Origin: Streptomyces sp. NBC_00568
GTDB taxonomy: Bacteria > Actinomycetota > Actinomycetes > Streptomycetales > Streptomycetaceae
NCBI RefSeq assembly: GCF_026341855.1
Contig: NZ_JAPENW010000001.1
Location: 310,001 to 374,000, forward strand
Reading direction: 5' to 3'
Length of the DNA stretch: 64,000 nucleotides
The notes beneath the pieces were generated by a model. That model worked only from the letters and a program-made list of their open reading frames with translations, did no database searches and was not told the DNA's origin. Positions 1 through 8,572 of the stretch are shown one piece after another (positions within the stretch are counted from its first letter, which is position 1; every line of letters starts with the position of its first letter). Position numbers and translations under genes: made by a program.

Positions 1-1074
1 GCGACGCTCTATGCCCTCCTGCGGGGCCGTCCGCCGCACCATCCCGAGGACGGCACCCAGCTCAGCCTCGCGGAACTCATCGTCCGGCACACCTGGCCCT
101 ACCCCGATCTGCCGGGGGTGCCGAGCGCCCTCAACGAGGTGCTCAGACACGCCCTGGCGACGGATCCGGCGTCCCGGATGTCGGACGCGGGCACGTTGCG
201 GGACGCCCTGGCCGCCCTCGACGTCGACAGCACCGATCGGGGCGCGTTCGGGCCGGCGCCCCGCATCGCCACCACCGTTCCCGCGCACCGGGACGCGCCT
301 CCCACGCCTCACACCCCGCCCGGCACCGTTCCCCCGCCGCCTTCGGGCCCGGTGACTCAGGACGGCCGACCCGGTCGGGCGGCCGGGAACGGCGGACCGG
401 ACGCGGGGCCCGGAGGGTCCGCCCCCGGCGGGGCGAGCACGGTCGCGGAGCCCGCGGACCGCAGGTCTTCGCGGTGGCGGCCCGGAGCGATCGGCGTGTT
501 GGCGGCCGTGGTCACCGTGAGCGTGTCCGTCACCCTGGTGATCCATCAGTACGGGTCGCCGGGCGGCCCCGGCTCCTCGTCCACCGGGTCCCCGTCCCCG
601 AAGGCCACGGACAAGGGCTCGTCGGGCGGTGCCGCGGCCTTCGGCGGAGTACGGACCACCCGTCGCGGCTGCGCCGCCGCGGACGTCGAGGGGGTGGGCG
701 GCCGCTGCGTCACGACCGCCGAGTGCTGGAGCGGCATCACCGACATCTCGGGAACGATCACCGTCAGCCGCGCCGACTGCCACATCGACCACGTGTGGGA
801 GACCTTCGCCATCGCCCCGCTGCCCAAGGACGGGATGACGTACAACGCGAGGGACCTCGCCAAGCATCCCGACGTACGAACTCTGTGTTCGCAGCAGGTC
901 ATGCGGAACTCCCTGACGTCCACCGGCCGCGCGGACGGCGTCCGCTGGGAGGTGGACGTCCTGCCGCCGACCCCCGCGCAATGGGCCGAGGGGCTGCGGG
1001 TGTTCCGCTGCGTCGCCGCGGCGCTCACGGACGACGGCCAGACCACGAACAGCCACTTCGGAGTGACCGGGTGA
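1..1074 (+). CDS. Ser/Thr protein kinase, C-terminal part (5' end outside window)
   Basis: The frame is open from base 1, so the gene begins upstream. The first ~75 visible residues match the end of a Hanks-type kinase domain: the ATLYALLRGRPP segment after the activation region, then an LATDPASRMSDAGTL segment with the conserved late Arg. A Pro/Gly-rich linker of about 80 residues follows, then one membrane helix at visible residues ~163-182, then an extracytoplasmic domain of ~170 residues with several Cys. There are no PASTA repeats. It is probably a membrane sensor kinase whose ectodomain binds an unknown ligand. The kinase identity is firm; the ectodomain function is unknown. The gene is convergent with the small membrane gene that follows. 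Confidence 0.85.
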   Translation, partial: ATLYALLRGRPPHHPEDGTQLSLAELIVRHTWPYPDLPGVPSALNEVLRHALATDPASRMSDAGTLRDALAALDVDSTDRGAFGPAPRIATTVPAHRDAPPTPHTPPGTVPPPPSGPVTQDGRPGRAAGNGGPDAGPGGSAPGGASTVAEPADRRSSRWRPGAIGVLAAVVTVSVSVTLVIHQYGSPGGPGSSSTGSPSPKATDKGSSGGAAAFGGVRTTRRGCAAADVEGVGGRCVTTAECWSGITDISGTITVSRADCHIDHVWETFAIAPLPKDGMTYNARDLAKHPDVRTLCSQQVMRNSLTSTGRADGVRWEVDVLPPTPAQWAEGLRVFRCVAAALTDDGQTTNSHFGVTG

Positions 1075-1138
1075 CGTGACGTCACGCGGTTTGCCCCTCC
1101 GGTGCCACCCGGCCGTCGCGTCGCCGCCCCGGTCGCAT

Positions 1139-1540
1139 TCAGGTGATCGGCCGGGCGGACCCGGTGCGGCACAGCCACTGCCAGCGCCGACGCTCGGTGA
1201 CGCACGTGGCGGCGGCCAGCAGGGTGACCGGGCCCGCCGCCCAGCCGGGCCAGGCCAGCCACGAGCACACCACCGCCGCGACGAGTTGCAGCAGAACCAA
1301 CAGCACGGTCGCCCAACCAGGTACCGGGACAAGGACGTTGCTCTTGTCCCCCGGTGTGGCGAACACGGTCGGCAGACCGATCAGCACCACCACCGAGAGC
1401 ACGGCGAGCAGCCACGAGTGGCCGGACAGGGCCCAGGGGGTGGCCACCCAGGCCACGAGCTCCGTAGCGAAGCGCAGAACGGACGCCGTGCGGTCGTCGG
1501 GCCGTCCCGACGCGGTCTGTCCTGCAGCGGTATCGGTCAC
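1139..1540 (-). CDS. Small membrane protein, DUF2568/YrdB-like
   Basis: A protein of 133 residues with a short polar N-terminus and about four hydrophobic helices. It has a short TPGDKSN loop between helices 2 and 3 and a basic C-terminus. The pattern resembles the DUF2568 (YrdB-like) family, whose function is not known. GTG at 1540 was chosen because a GGGATGG ribosome site precedes it and the predicted membrane part begins soon after. It is divergent from the PAS gene, and the two share a 144-bp promoter region. The family assignment is by pattern only. Confidence 0.6.
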   Translation of the reverse strand: MTDTAAGQTASGRPDDRTASVLRFATELVAWVATPWALSGHSWLLAVLSVVVLIGLPTVFATPGDKSNVLVPVPGWATVLLVLLQLVAAVVCSWLAWPGWAAGPVTLLAAATCVTERRRWQWLCRTGSARPIT

Positions 1541-1643
1541 CGCGAGACCATCCCACGCGCGGCGCGCGATCACCAGAGGCCCGTGCACCGCCCCTCCCCG
1601 GCTCCAACAGCCCCCGCACACAAGGGATCTCCAGAACGGGATT

Positions 1644-1654
1644 CTGTATACTGT
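1644..1654. promoter_or_regulatory. Candidate GntR/FCD operator upstream of the PAS gene
   Basis: The sequence CTGTATACTGT lies 31-41 bp before the PAS gene start. Its GTATAC core matches the palindromes found in front of fdsG, both gntR paralogues, the acyl-CoA dehydrogenase-like gene and sucC. GTATAC-centred palindromes are common for FCD-type GntR regulators. Assignment to this regulon is inference. Confidence 0.4.
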
Positions 1655-1684
1655 CGGCACCACTGGCCCCGGCTCGGAGGCGAC

Positions 1685-2125
1685 ATGGACAAGCTCGATC
1701 CCGAAGTGATCCTGGGCATGGCCGCCCAGGCACCCGACGGAATAGTGATCGTCGACGGTGACAACCTGATCCGCTACTGGAACCGGGGCGCCGAGCGCAT
1801 CTTCGGGTTCTCCGCGGCCGAGGCGGACGGCCGCAGCCTGGACGTCATCATCCCGGAGAAGCACCGCCGACGTCATGGGGAGGGCTTCCGCACCGCCGTG
1901 GAGAAGGGCGCCACCAAGTACGGCGAGGCTGACCTCCTGACGGTTCCCGCGCTGGCGGCGGACGGCCGGACCCTGTCCATCGAGTTCAGCGTGGTGCTGC
2001 TGGCCGGGAGCGACGGCGCCCCGTACGTCGGGGCCGTCATCCGGGACGTCACCGCGCGGCGCGCCCGGGAGCGGGAGATGATGCGGCGGCGGTCCGAGGC
2101 CGGCGCCGACCGCGCGACGGTGTGA
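1685..2125 (+). CDS. Single PAS-domain sensor protein
   Basis: A protein of 146 residues made almost wholly of one PAS fold: a DGIVIVDGDNLIRYWN start, a GAERIFGFSAAEA helix, and a closing GAVIRDVTARR strand typical of the S-box. No kinase, GGDEF or DNA-binding output domain follows; the tail is a short basic coiled segment. It may therefore act as a free-standing sensor or partner protein. GGAGG precedes ATG at 1685. The upstream GTATAC site suggests coregulation with the oxalate/formate genes. The ligand is unknown; many PAS domains of this type bind heme, flavin or small acids. Confidence 0.75.
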   Translation: MDKLDPEVILGMAAQAPDGIVIVDGDNLIRYWNRGAERIFGFSAAEADGRSLDVIIPEKHRRRHGEGFRTAVEKGATKYGEADLLTVPALAADGRTLSIEFSVVLLAGSDGAPYVGAVIRDVTARRAREREMMRRRSEAGADRATV

Positions 2126-2130
2126 CCGTC

Positions 2131-2180
2131 GTGATCTCGTGACCGGCTTGATCTCGTGATCTCGTGACCGGCTTGATCTG
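2131..2180. repeat. 25-bp direct tandem duplication
   Basis: Two adjacent 25-bp units (2131-2155 and 2156-2180) differ only at the last base. Each contains GTGATCTCGTGACC. They lie just after the PAS stop codon and before the hairpin that separates it from frc. No function is evident. Confidence 0.9.
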
Positions 2181-2234
2181 GTGAAACGAGGGGGGTGCCC
2201 GGCGCTCCCTCGCCGACTGAGTGCCACTCCTGCG

Positions 2235-2277
2235 CCCGAGTGCCCCGTGAACGGCTGCCGTTCGCGGGGCACTCGGG
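2235..2277. terminator. Long bidirectional hairpin between PAS gene and frc
   Basis: An inverted repeat with 20-bp arms (2235-2254 and 2258-2277), one mismatch and a 3-base loop. It lies between the convergent ends of the PAS gene and frc and could terminate both transcripts. There is no U tract, which is common for Streptomyces terminators. Confidence 0.8.
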
Positions 2278-2318
2278 TATGCGGGCACTCGGGTGTGCCA
2301 GGCGGTTGGGCGTCGGGG

Positions 2319-3575
2319 TCAGGCGACGACCTTCCCCTCGTGCAGCCTGCGGATGGCGTCCGCGTCGTAGCCGAGGTCGGCGAGCACTTCGTCGGTGTGC
2401 TCGCCGAGCAGCGGCGCGCCGGTGATCTCGGGCTTGAATCCGGAGAACTTGATCGGGCTGCCCACCGTCAGATAGGTGCCGCGCTCCTTCTGCTCGACCT
2501 CGACGATCGTGCCGCTCTTGCGCATGTCGGGGTCCTCGGCGAGCTCCTTCATGCTGAGCACCGGCGCGCACGGCACCTCGAAGGTGCGCAGGATGTCGAC
2601 CGCCTCGTACTTGGTCTTGTCCGCGAGCCACTTCTCGATCTCGCCGAAGATGTCCATGATGTGCGGCTGACGGGCCAGGGCGGTGTCGTACTCCGGGTCC
2701 TCGGCCCACTCCGGCCGGCCGATGGCCTCGCAGGTGCGGACCCAGTTCTGCTCCTGGACCGTGAAGTAGATGTAGGCGTTGGGGTCGGTCTCCCAGCCCT
2801 TGCACTTCAGGATCCAGCCGGGCTGTCCGCCGCCGCCGGCGTTGCCCCCGCGCGGCACCGCGTCGCCGAACTCCCCGTTCGGGTACTGCGGGTACTCCTC
2901 CAGGTAGCCGACGCGCTCCAGGCGCTGCTGGTCGCGCAGCTTGACCCGGGTCAGATTGAGCACGGCGTCCTGCATGGACACCGAGACCTTCTGGCCGAGC
3001 CCGGTCGCGTTGCGCTGGATGATCGCCGTGAGCAGGCCGATCATCAGGTGCATACCGCTGTTGCTGTCGCCGAGCGCCGAGCCGCTGATGGTGGGCGGTC
3101 CGTCCCAGAACCCGGTGGTGGACGCGGCACCGCCGGCGGCCTGGGCGACGTTCTCGTAGACCTTGAGGTCGTTCCACTGGGAGTCGTCGTTGAAGCCCTT
3201 GACGGAGCCGAAGATCAGTCGTGGGTTGAGCGCGTGGATGTGGTCCCAGCCGAGGCCCATGCGGTCCATGGCACCCGGCGCGAAGTTCTCGACCAGGAGG
3301 TCGGCCTCGCGGATCAGCCTCTCCATGACCTCCTTGCCCTCGGGGGACTTGGTGTTGATGGCCAGGGACCGCTTGTTGCTGTTCAGCATGGTGAAGTAGA
3401 GGGCGTCGAGGTCGGGGATGTCCCGGAGTTGACGGCGCGTCACATCTCCTCCGGCGACGCGCTCGACCTTGATGACGTCGGCGCCGAACCAGGCGAGCAG
3501 CTGCGTGCACGCGGGCCCGGCCTGGACGCCGGTGAAGTCGATCACCTTGATTCCGGCGAGCGGCTTTTCACTCAT
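2319..3575 (-). CDS. frc: Formyl-CoA:oxalate CoA-transferase
   Basis: A family III CoA-transferase of 418 residues that moves CoA from formyl-CoA to oxalate, giving oxalyl-CoA and formate. It aligns by eye along its length with Oxalobacter FRC and E. coli YfdW. The expected nucleophilic Asp lies in the SALGDSNSG motif (D170, equal to FRC Asp169). The glycine loop [11 protein letters not shown] is at 244-253. FRC Trp48 is replaced by Gln49, as in YfdW. An AAGGAA site precedes ATG at 3575; an in-frame ATG 23 codons upstream lacks family similarity. The gene follows oxc by 65 bp on the same strand, so the two probably form an operon. Confidence 0.95.
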   Translation of the reverse strand: MSEKPLAGIKVIDFTGVQAGPACTQLLAWFGADVIKVERVAGGDVTRRQLRDIPDLDALYFTMLNSNKRSLAINTKSPEGKEVMERLIREADLLVENFAPGAMDRMGLGWDHIHALNPRLIFGSVKGFNDDSQWNDLKVYENVAQAAGGAASTTGFWDGPPTISGSALGDSNSGMHLMIGLLTAIIQRNATGLGQKVSVSMQDAVLNLTRVKLRDQQRLERVGYLEEYPQYPNGEFGDAVPRGGNAGGGGQPGWILKCKGWETDPNAYIYFTVQEQNWVRTCEAIGRPEWAEDPEYDTALARQPHIMDIFGEIEKWLADKTKYEAVDILRTFEVPCAPVLSMKELAEDPDMRKSGTIVEVEQKERGTYLTVGSPIKFSGFKPEITGAPLLGEHTDEVLADLGYDADAIRRLHEGKVVA

Positions 3576-3640
3576 GGTGGATTCCTTCTCGTGAATGTTC
3601 TCGGTGCGGAAGTCGGCCGTGCGGGAGGGGAGTTCGGGGC

Positions 3641-5389
3641 TCACTTCCGGGCCGGCGTGATGGTGCCGCCGGTGATGCCCTTCGGGTTCAGGTGCGCGAT
3701 GTGCCCGCTCTCGGTCCCCGCGGCGGGGTCGATCACGCAGTCGATGAGCGCCGGGCCGCCGGAGGCCAGCGCCTCGGTGAGGGCGGCGGTGACCTCGGCG
3801 GGCGTGGTCGCGCGGTAACCCTTGCCGCCGAACGCCTCGATCATCCGGTCGTGGCGGGCCGCGAGCATCAGGGTGGTCGGCGAGGGCGCGTCACCGAGGG
3901 GATTGACGTCGTCGCCGCGGTAGACACCGCCGTTGTTCATGATGACCGTCACCACGGGCAGGCCGTAGCGGCAGATCGTCTCCAGCTCCATGCCGCTGAA
4001 CCCGAAGGCGCTGTCGCCCTCGACGGCCACGACCGGGGAACCGCTCTCGACGGCGGCGGCGATCGCGTAGCCCATGCCGATGCCCATGACACCCCAGGTG
4101 CCGCTGTCGAGGCGGTGCCGCGGCACCCGCATGTCGATCACGTTCCGGGCGATGTCCAGCGCGTTCGCGCCCTCGTTGACGATGTACGTCTCCGGGCGCT
4201 CGTGCACGACGTCCCGCACGGCCTTCAGAGCGCCCATGAACTGCATGGGGTGCGGGTCGGCCTTGAGCCGCTCCGCCATCTTCGCCACGTTCTGCGCGGA
4301 ACGCGCGGCCAGTTCCTCGCGCCAGGCGGCGGGCGCCGCGATCCGGCCGGGCTTGGCCCGCTCGGCGATCGCGTCGAGCACCGACTCGATGTCTCCGACG
4401 AGCGGGGCCGCGATGGGCTGGTTGCTGTCCATCTCCCTGGCCTCGATGTCCACCTGGATGAACCGGGCGTCGGGGTTCCATTGCGGTGCCTCGCCGTGGT
4501 TCAGCAGCCAGTTGAGGCGGGCGCCGACGAGCATCACGACGTCGGCCTTCCTCAGGGCCAGCGAACGGGCGGTGGCGGCCGACTGCGGGTGGTCGTCGGG
4601 CAGCAGGCCCTTGGCCATCGACATCGGGATGTAGGGGATGCCGGTGGACTCGACGAACTCGCGGACGCGGTCGTCGGCCTGCGCGTACGCGGCGCCCTTG
4701 CCGAGCACCACCAACGGCCGTTCGGCGCCCGCGAGAAGCTCGATGGCACGGTCGACGGCCTCGGGCCCCGGCAGCTGGCGCGGCGCGGGGTCGACGAGGC
4801 GGCTGAGCGTCCTCGCGCCCGCCTCCGCGTCCATGATGGAGCCGAGCACCGCGGCGGGGATGTCGAGATACACACCGCCGGGGCGCCCGGAGACCGCGGT
4901 GCGCAGCGCGCGGGCGATGCCCCGGCCGATGTCCTCCACGCGGCTCACGCGGTAGGCGGCCTTGCAGAACGGCTGCGCGGCGGCGAGCTGGTCCATCTCC
5001 TCGTAGTCGCCCTGCCTGAGGTCGACCAGGTGCCGTTCGCTGGAGCCGGAGATCTGGACCATGGGGAAGCAGTTGGTGGTGGCGTTCGCCAGCGCGACCA
5101 GCCCGTTCAGGAAGCCCGGAGCGGACACGGTCAGGCAGATGCCGGGCTTCTTCGTGAGGTAGCCGGCCGCCGCCGCCGCGTGTCCCGCGTTGCTCTCGTG
5201 CCGGAAGCCGATGTAACGGATGCCCCGCGCCTGCGCGAGGCGGGCCAGGTCGGTGATCGGAATGCCGACGACCCCGTAGATGGTGTCGACGTCGTTCATC
5301 CTCAGGGCGTCGACGACCAGGTGGTACCCGTCGGTGAGCTCGGTCGCGTCGGCGTTCGCCGCGGTCTCCAGTGTCGAGGGGGCGGTCAT
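3641..5389 (-). CDS. oxc: Oxalyl-CoA decarboxylase
   Basis: A thiamine-diphosphate enzyme of 582 residues that decarboxylates oxalyl-CoA to formyl-CoA and CO2. The N-terminal half carries the GVVGIP motif and, further on, the GDYEEMDQ segment containing the Tyr-Glu pair known from Oxalobacter OXC. The C-terminal ThDP/Mg site is EGDSAFGF...NNGGVY. Length is normal for the family (about 565-580). ATG at 5389 was chosen because similarity starts just after it; the upstream extension in frame is low-complexity. It is first in the oxc-frc operon and divergent from the acyl-CoA ligase across a region with paired LysR-type sites. Confidence 0.96.
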   Translation of the reverse strand: MTAPSTLETAANADATELTDGYHLVVDALRMNDVDTIYGVVGIPITDLARLAQARGIRYIGFRHESNAGHAAAAAGYLTKKPGICLTVSAPGFLNGLVALANATTNCFPMVQISGSSERHLVDLRQGDYEEMDQLAAAQPFCKAAYRVSRVEDIGRGIARALRTAVSGRPGGVYLDIPAAVLGSIMDAEAGARTLSRLVDPAPRQLPGPEAVDRAIELLAGAERPLVVLGKGAAYAQADDRVREFVESTGIPYIPMSMAKGLLPDDHPQSAATARSLALRKADVVMLVGARLNWLLNHGEAPQWNPDARFIQVDIEAREMDSNQPIAAPLVGDIESVLDAIAERAKPGRIAAPAAWREELAARSAQNVAKMAERLKADPHPMQFMGALKAVRDVVHERPETYIVNEGANALDIARNVIDMRVPRHRLDSGTWGVMGIGMGYAIAAAVESGSPVVAVEGDSAFGFSGMELETICRYGLPVVTVIMNNGGVYRGDDVNPLGDAPSPTTLMLAARHDRMIEAFGGKGYRATTPAEVTAALTEALASGGPALIDCVIDPAAGTESGHIAHLNPKGITGGTITPARK

Positions 5390-5487
5390 GGTCCGAGGTC
5401 CTCCTTGGGCAGATCCTGCCGGTGCGGCTGCTTCTCCCACCATCCAGAGCCCGATCGTCCGCGTCCAAGACCCATCGGCGACCAGCC

Positions 5488-5551
5488 GATAAGCAGCGTC
5501 TATCGACGGCAGGTCCAGGCCTCGCAACTCCCTTGATAGACAGCTGCTATC
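5488..5551. promoter_or_regulatory. Twin LysR-type operators (GAT-N11-ATC) between oxc and acyl-CoA ligase
   Basis: Two 17-bp sites, GATAAGCAGCGTCTATC at 5488-5504 and GATAGACAGCTGCTATC at 5535-5551, each show GAT-N11-ATC, the T-N11-A signature of LysR sites. Their centres are 47 bp apart, about 4.5 helical turns. They sit 99-163 bp before oxc and 134-198 bp before the ligase. The regulator encoded just downstream of the ligase is the obvious candidate binder. Confidence 0.65.
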
Positions 5552-5684
5552 GGCCGTTCGCCAGTACGTATTGGACGCGCACCGGGCGCCGCCGCAGGCT
5601 CGCAGAGGACCGCTTCGCCGAAGCGGTGGACGGCCGTCCCTGGCGGTCGGCGCTTCATCGGACCTGGTGTGAGGAGGTGCGGTC

Positions 5685-7274
5685 ATGACCGTTCGGGCCG
5701 CGGGATCGGTGCGCGGCACCGACGGCTACCGGACCCCTGAGGTCACGGGACTCGCCGGTCTCCTGGACCGGCAGGTGCGTGAACGCCCGTACGCCCGGGC
5801 CCTGATCGTCACCGCCGACCGGGTGCATCTCTCGTACCGGGCGCTCGCCGCGCTGGCCGACGACGTGGCCGCGCGGCTCGGCGCCACCGGGCTGCGTCGG
5901 GGTGCCGCGATCGGGCTGATCGGTGCCAACACCGCCGAGTTCGTCGTCGCGTTGCTGGGGGCGGCACGGGCCGGTCTGGTGGTCGCGCCGCTGGACCCCG
6001 CGCTGCCGGGACCGGAGCTGTCCGCCCGGCTCGACGCGCTCGGCGCACCGGCGGTCCTGGTCGGTCGGCCCGCGGCCGGCGGCCCGCCGGTCGTCCCCGT
6101 GGGGGTTCCCGCCTGGCCCCTTCGCGTGGACGTCTCCCGGGCCGGAACGGCGGCGGTCGTCCTCGACACCGGCCCACGGGCGCGTCAAGTACGCGGAGCG
6201 GCGGAGGAATTGACACCGGGCGACGCCCTGGTCCTGTACACCGCCGGGACCACGGCCCGCGCCAGGATGGTCCCGCTGACGCACGCCAACGTCGCCGCGT
6301 CCGTACGGGGCATCTGCGCCGGCTACACGCTCGGGCCCGACGACGCGACGGTGGCGGTGATGCCGTTCTTCCACGGGCACGGGCTGTTCGCGGCGCTGCT
6401 GGCGTCCCTGGCCGGCGGGGGCTGCGTGCTGCTGCCCGCGGGCGGGCGGTTCTCCGCGCGGACGTTCCGGGACGACATGCGGGCCGCGGGCGCCACCTGG
6501 TTCACCGCGGTCCCGACCGTGCACGAGATCCTGCTCGACCGGGCGGAGTCCGAGCACCCGGTCCCGCACGGGCCGCCCCTGCGTTTCGTGCGCAGTTCCA
6601 GCGCCCCGCTGAACCCGGCCACACAGCGGGCCCTGGAGCGCGCGTTCGGCGCGCCGCTGCTCTCGGCGTACGGCATGACCGAGTCCACGCACCAGGCGAC
6701 CAGTGAGCCGCTGCCCCAGCACGGCGTCCTCAAGCACGGGTCGGTCGGCCTGCCGACCGGGGTGGACGTGCGGGTGGCCGACCGGAACGGGCGGCCGTGC
6801 CCGGCCGGCGTCCAGGGCGAGGTGTGGCTGCGCGGGCCCACGGTCGCCCGCGGCTATCTCGCCGAGCCGGAGCGGACGGCGCGCGGTTTCGCGGGCGGCT
6901 GGCTGCGCACCGGCGATCTGGGGTCCCTGGACGGGGACGGCTATCTCTCGCTCACGGGACGGATCGACAACATCATCAACCGGGGCGGCGAGAAGGTCTC
7001 CCCCGAGCGGGTCGAGGACATCCTCGCCGGATGTCCCGGGGTCGCCGAGGCGGCCGTGTTCGCCGTACCCGATCCGGTGTACGGGCAGCGCGTCGGCGCC
7101 GCCGTGGCCGTCCGCGCGGGCGAGACCGTCGGACCGGAGGAGATCCTGCGGTACTGCCGAGACCGGCTGGCCGCCTGCGAGGTGCCCGACCGGCTGGAGC
7201 TCGTCGCCGCGCTGCCGCACACCGCCAAGGGCGGTCTCGACCGGCTCGCGGTGGAGGCCCGGTACGTGCGCTGA
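5685..7274 (+). CDS. Acyl-CoA ligase of the oxalate-CoA ligase type, with altered lysines
   Basis: An adenylate-forming (ANL) enzyme of 529 residues. Context beside oxc and frc, and resemblance to AAE3/oxalyl-CoA synthetase, suggest direct activation of oxalate with ATP and CoA. Visible core motifs are YGMTES (A5), RTGDLG (A7) and GRIDNIINRGGEKVSP (A8). Two normally conserved lysines are absent: the P-loop reads TAGTTARARM (186-195) with Arg for Lys, and the C-terminal A10 motif reads TAKGGLDR with Gly517 where Lys is expected (a Lys lies two residues earlier). Adenylating activity may be reduced or changed. GGAGG precedes ATG at 5685. Divergent from oxc and convergent with lysR. Confidence 0.8.
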   Translation: MTVRAAGSVRGTDGYRTPEVTGLAGLLDRQVRERPYARALIVTADRVHLSYRALAALADDVAARLGATGLRRGAAIGLIGANTAEFVVALLGAARAGLVVAPLDPALPGPELSARLDALGAPAVLVGRPAAGGPPVVPVGVPAWPLRVDVSRAGTAAVVLDTGPRARQVRGAAEELTPGDALVLYTAGTTARARMVPLTHANVAASVRGICAGYTLGPDDATVAVMPFFHGHGLFAALLASLAGGGCVLLPAGGRFSARTFRDDMRAAGATWFTAVPTVHEILLDRAESEHPVPHGPPLRFVRSSSAPLNPATQRALERAFGAPLLSAYGMTESTHQATSEPLPQHGVLKHGSVGLPTGVDVRVADRNGRPCPAGVQGEVWLRGPTVARGYLAEPERTARGFAGGWLRTGDLGSLDGDGYLSLTGRIDNIINRGGEKVSPERVEDILAGCPGVAEAAVFAVPDPVYGQRVGAAVAVRAGETVGPEEILRYCRDRLAACEVPDRLELVAALPHTAKGGLDRLAVEARYVR

Positions 7275-7303
7275 CCGCGGCGGCTCCCGCGTCGTCCGCC
7301 GGC

Positions 7304-8236
7304 TCAGCGCACGCGATGGTCGCTCGGCAGCGGCTGCCCGAAGAAGTCGTCCAGCGCCAGGCCCGTGGCCGCGTTGACGAAGGCCCGGGCCGCGACGGAG
7401 CCGGGGGTGGCCGCGTGGATCGCCACCGAGACCTGCGCGCCCGCCTCCGGGTCGACGAGCGGCAGCGCGCGGGTCCGGCCGATCACCGGCATCGCGCGCA
7501 GCCAGGTGTGCGGCACGATGCTCGCCCAGTCGCCGCCGCCGACATGCGCGTAGAGCGCGGCGATGGAGTCCGTCTCCACCTGCGGTGTCACCACGAAGCC
7601 CTTGTCCGCGAAGACGCCGTCGATGATCTGGCGGATCCGCATGTCGGGGGTGAGCAGCGCGAGCGGCAGCTGCGCCGCGTCCGCCCACGTCATGGTGGTG
7701 GTCTGGGAGATCAGCTGGTCGTCGGAGACCAGCAGCATGTACCTCTCCTGGTACAGGGGGACCACCTGAAGGCCCTCCTGGTCGCCCGGATCGAAGTGGG
7801 CGATGGCCACGTCCAGCTCGAAGTCGCGCAACTGGCGGTGGAGTTCCTTCGTCGACAGCCGGGAGCGGACCTGCACCTTGGCCAGCGGGTGCGCCGCGCA
7901 GAACGCGGCCACCGGCATCGCCAGCGTCGTCGAGGCCGTCGGGTCCGTCCCGAGCCGGAGCGTCCCGGTGATGCCCGACTGCACGGCGGCCACCTCGGCC
8001 TTGAACGCGTCCTGCTCGGCGAGGATCCGCTTGGCCCACACGACGAGCCGTTCGCCTTCGGGTGTGAGGCCCTGGTAGTTGTGCCCGCGGTTGATGAGGG
8101 TGACGTTCAACTCCCGCTCCAGCTTGGCGATCGCCGCCGAGAGCGCGGGCTGCGAGACGTAGCAGGACTCCGCGGCCCGCGCGAAGTGCCGCTCCCTGGC
8201 CACCGCCACGAAGTACTCGAGCTGCCGGAACAGCAT
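7304..8236 (-). CDS. LysR-family regulator, probable oxalate regulator
   Basis: A LysR-type regulator of 310 residues with an N-terminal winged helix (RHFARAAESCYVSQPALS, ~17-34, then a LERELNVTLINR wing) and a co-inducer domain from ~90. It probably senses oxalate, oxalyl-CoA or formate and acts at the paired T-N11-A sites between oxc and the ligase, 2.7 kb away on the far side of the ligase gene. It lies 122 bp downstream of fdsD on the same strand, so read-through from the fds operon is possible. The effector and targets are inferred from position only. Confidence 0.85.
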   Translation of the reverse strand: MLFRQLEYFVAVARERHFARAAESCYVSQPALSAAIAKLERELNVTLINRGHNYQGLTPEGERLVVWAKRILAEQDAFKAEVAAVQSGITGTLRLGTDPTASTTLAMPVAAFCAAHPLAKVQVRSRLSTKELHRQLRDFELDVAIAHFDPGDQEGLQVVPLYQERYMLLVSDDQLISQTTTMTWADAAQLPLALLTPDMRIRQIIDGVFADKGFVVTPQVETDSIAALYAHVGGGDWASIVPHTWLRAMPVIGRTRALPLVDPEAGAQVSVAIHAATPGSVAARAFVNAATGLALDDFFGQPLPSDHRVR

Positions 8237-8358
8237 GAACGGCTCCTCTCTCGCTCGCGCCGCCCACCGGCACCGCGGACGGACCGGCCGGCTGCCCCGT
8301 GATCATCCAGAGCCTACCGAGCCGGCCGTGTCCCGCCTCCGTTCGTGCACGGCCTCGC

Positions 8359-8571
8359 TCAGCGAAGGAGCCGTACGGCCGCGATCACCAGCGGGTGCAG
8401 CCCGTCGGCGCCGGCGTCGACGTGCGCGAGGAGCCGGGAGCGCATGCGGGGGTCCCAGAACCGGCCGATGTGACCCGCGATCGCCTCGGCGGCCGATTCC
8501 CCCGGCAGGTGCCCGAGGTTCACGGCGATGTCGTTCGCCATCCGGCGCTCCGGCGGCACGCTCTCCGTCAT
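8359..8571 (-). CDS. fdsD: Formate dehydrogenase delta subunit
   Basis: A protein of 70 residues with the FdsD pattern: an RMANDIAVNLG start, a central HIGRFWDPRMRSRLL block and a GLHPLVIAAV end. FdsD is a small subunit or maturation factor of soluble NAD-dependent molybdenum formate dehydrogenases in Rhodobacter and Cupriavidus. It starts 1 bp after the fdsA stop codon, so translation is probably coupled. It is the last gene of the fdsGBAD operon. Confidence 0.9.
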   Translation of the reverse strand: MTESVPPERRMANDIAVNLGHLPGESAAEAIAGHIGRFWDPRMRSRLLAHVDAGADGLHPLVIAAVRLLR

Positions 8572-8572
8572 C

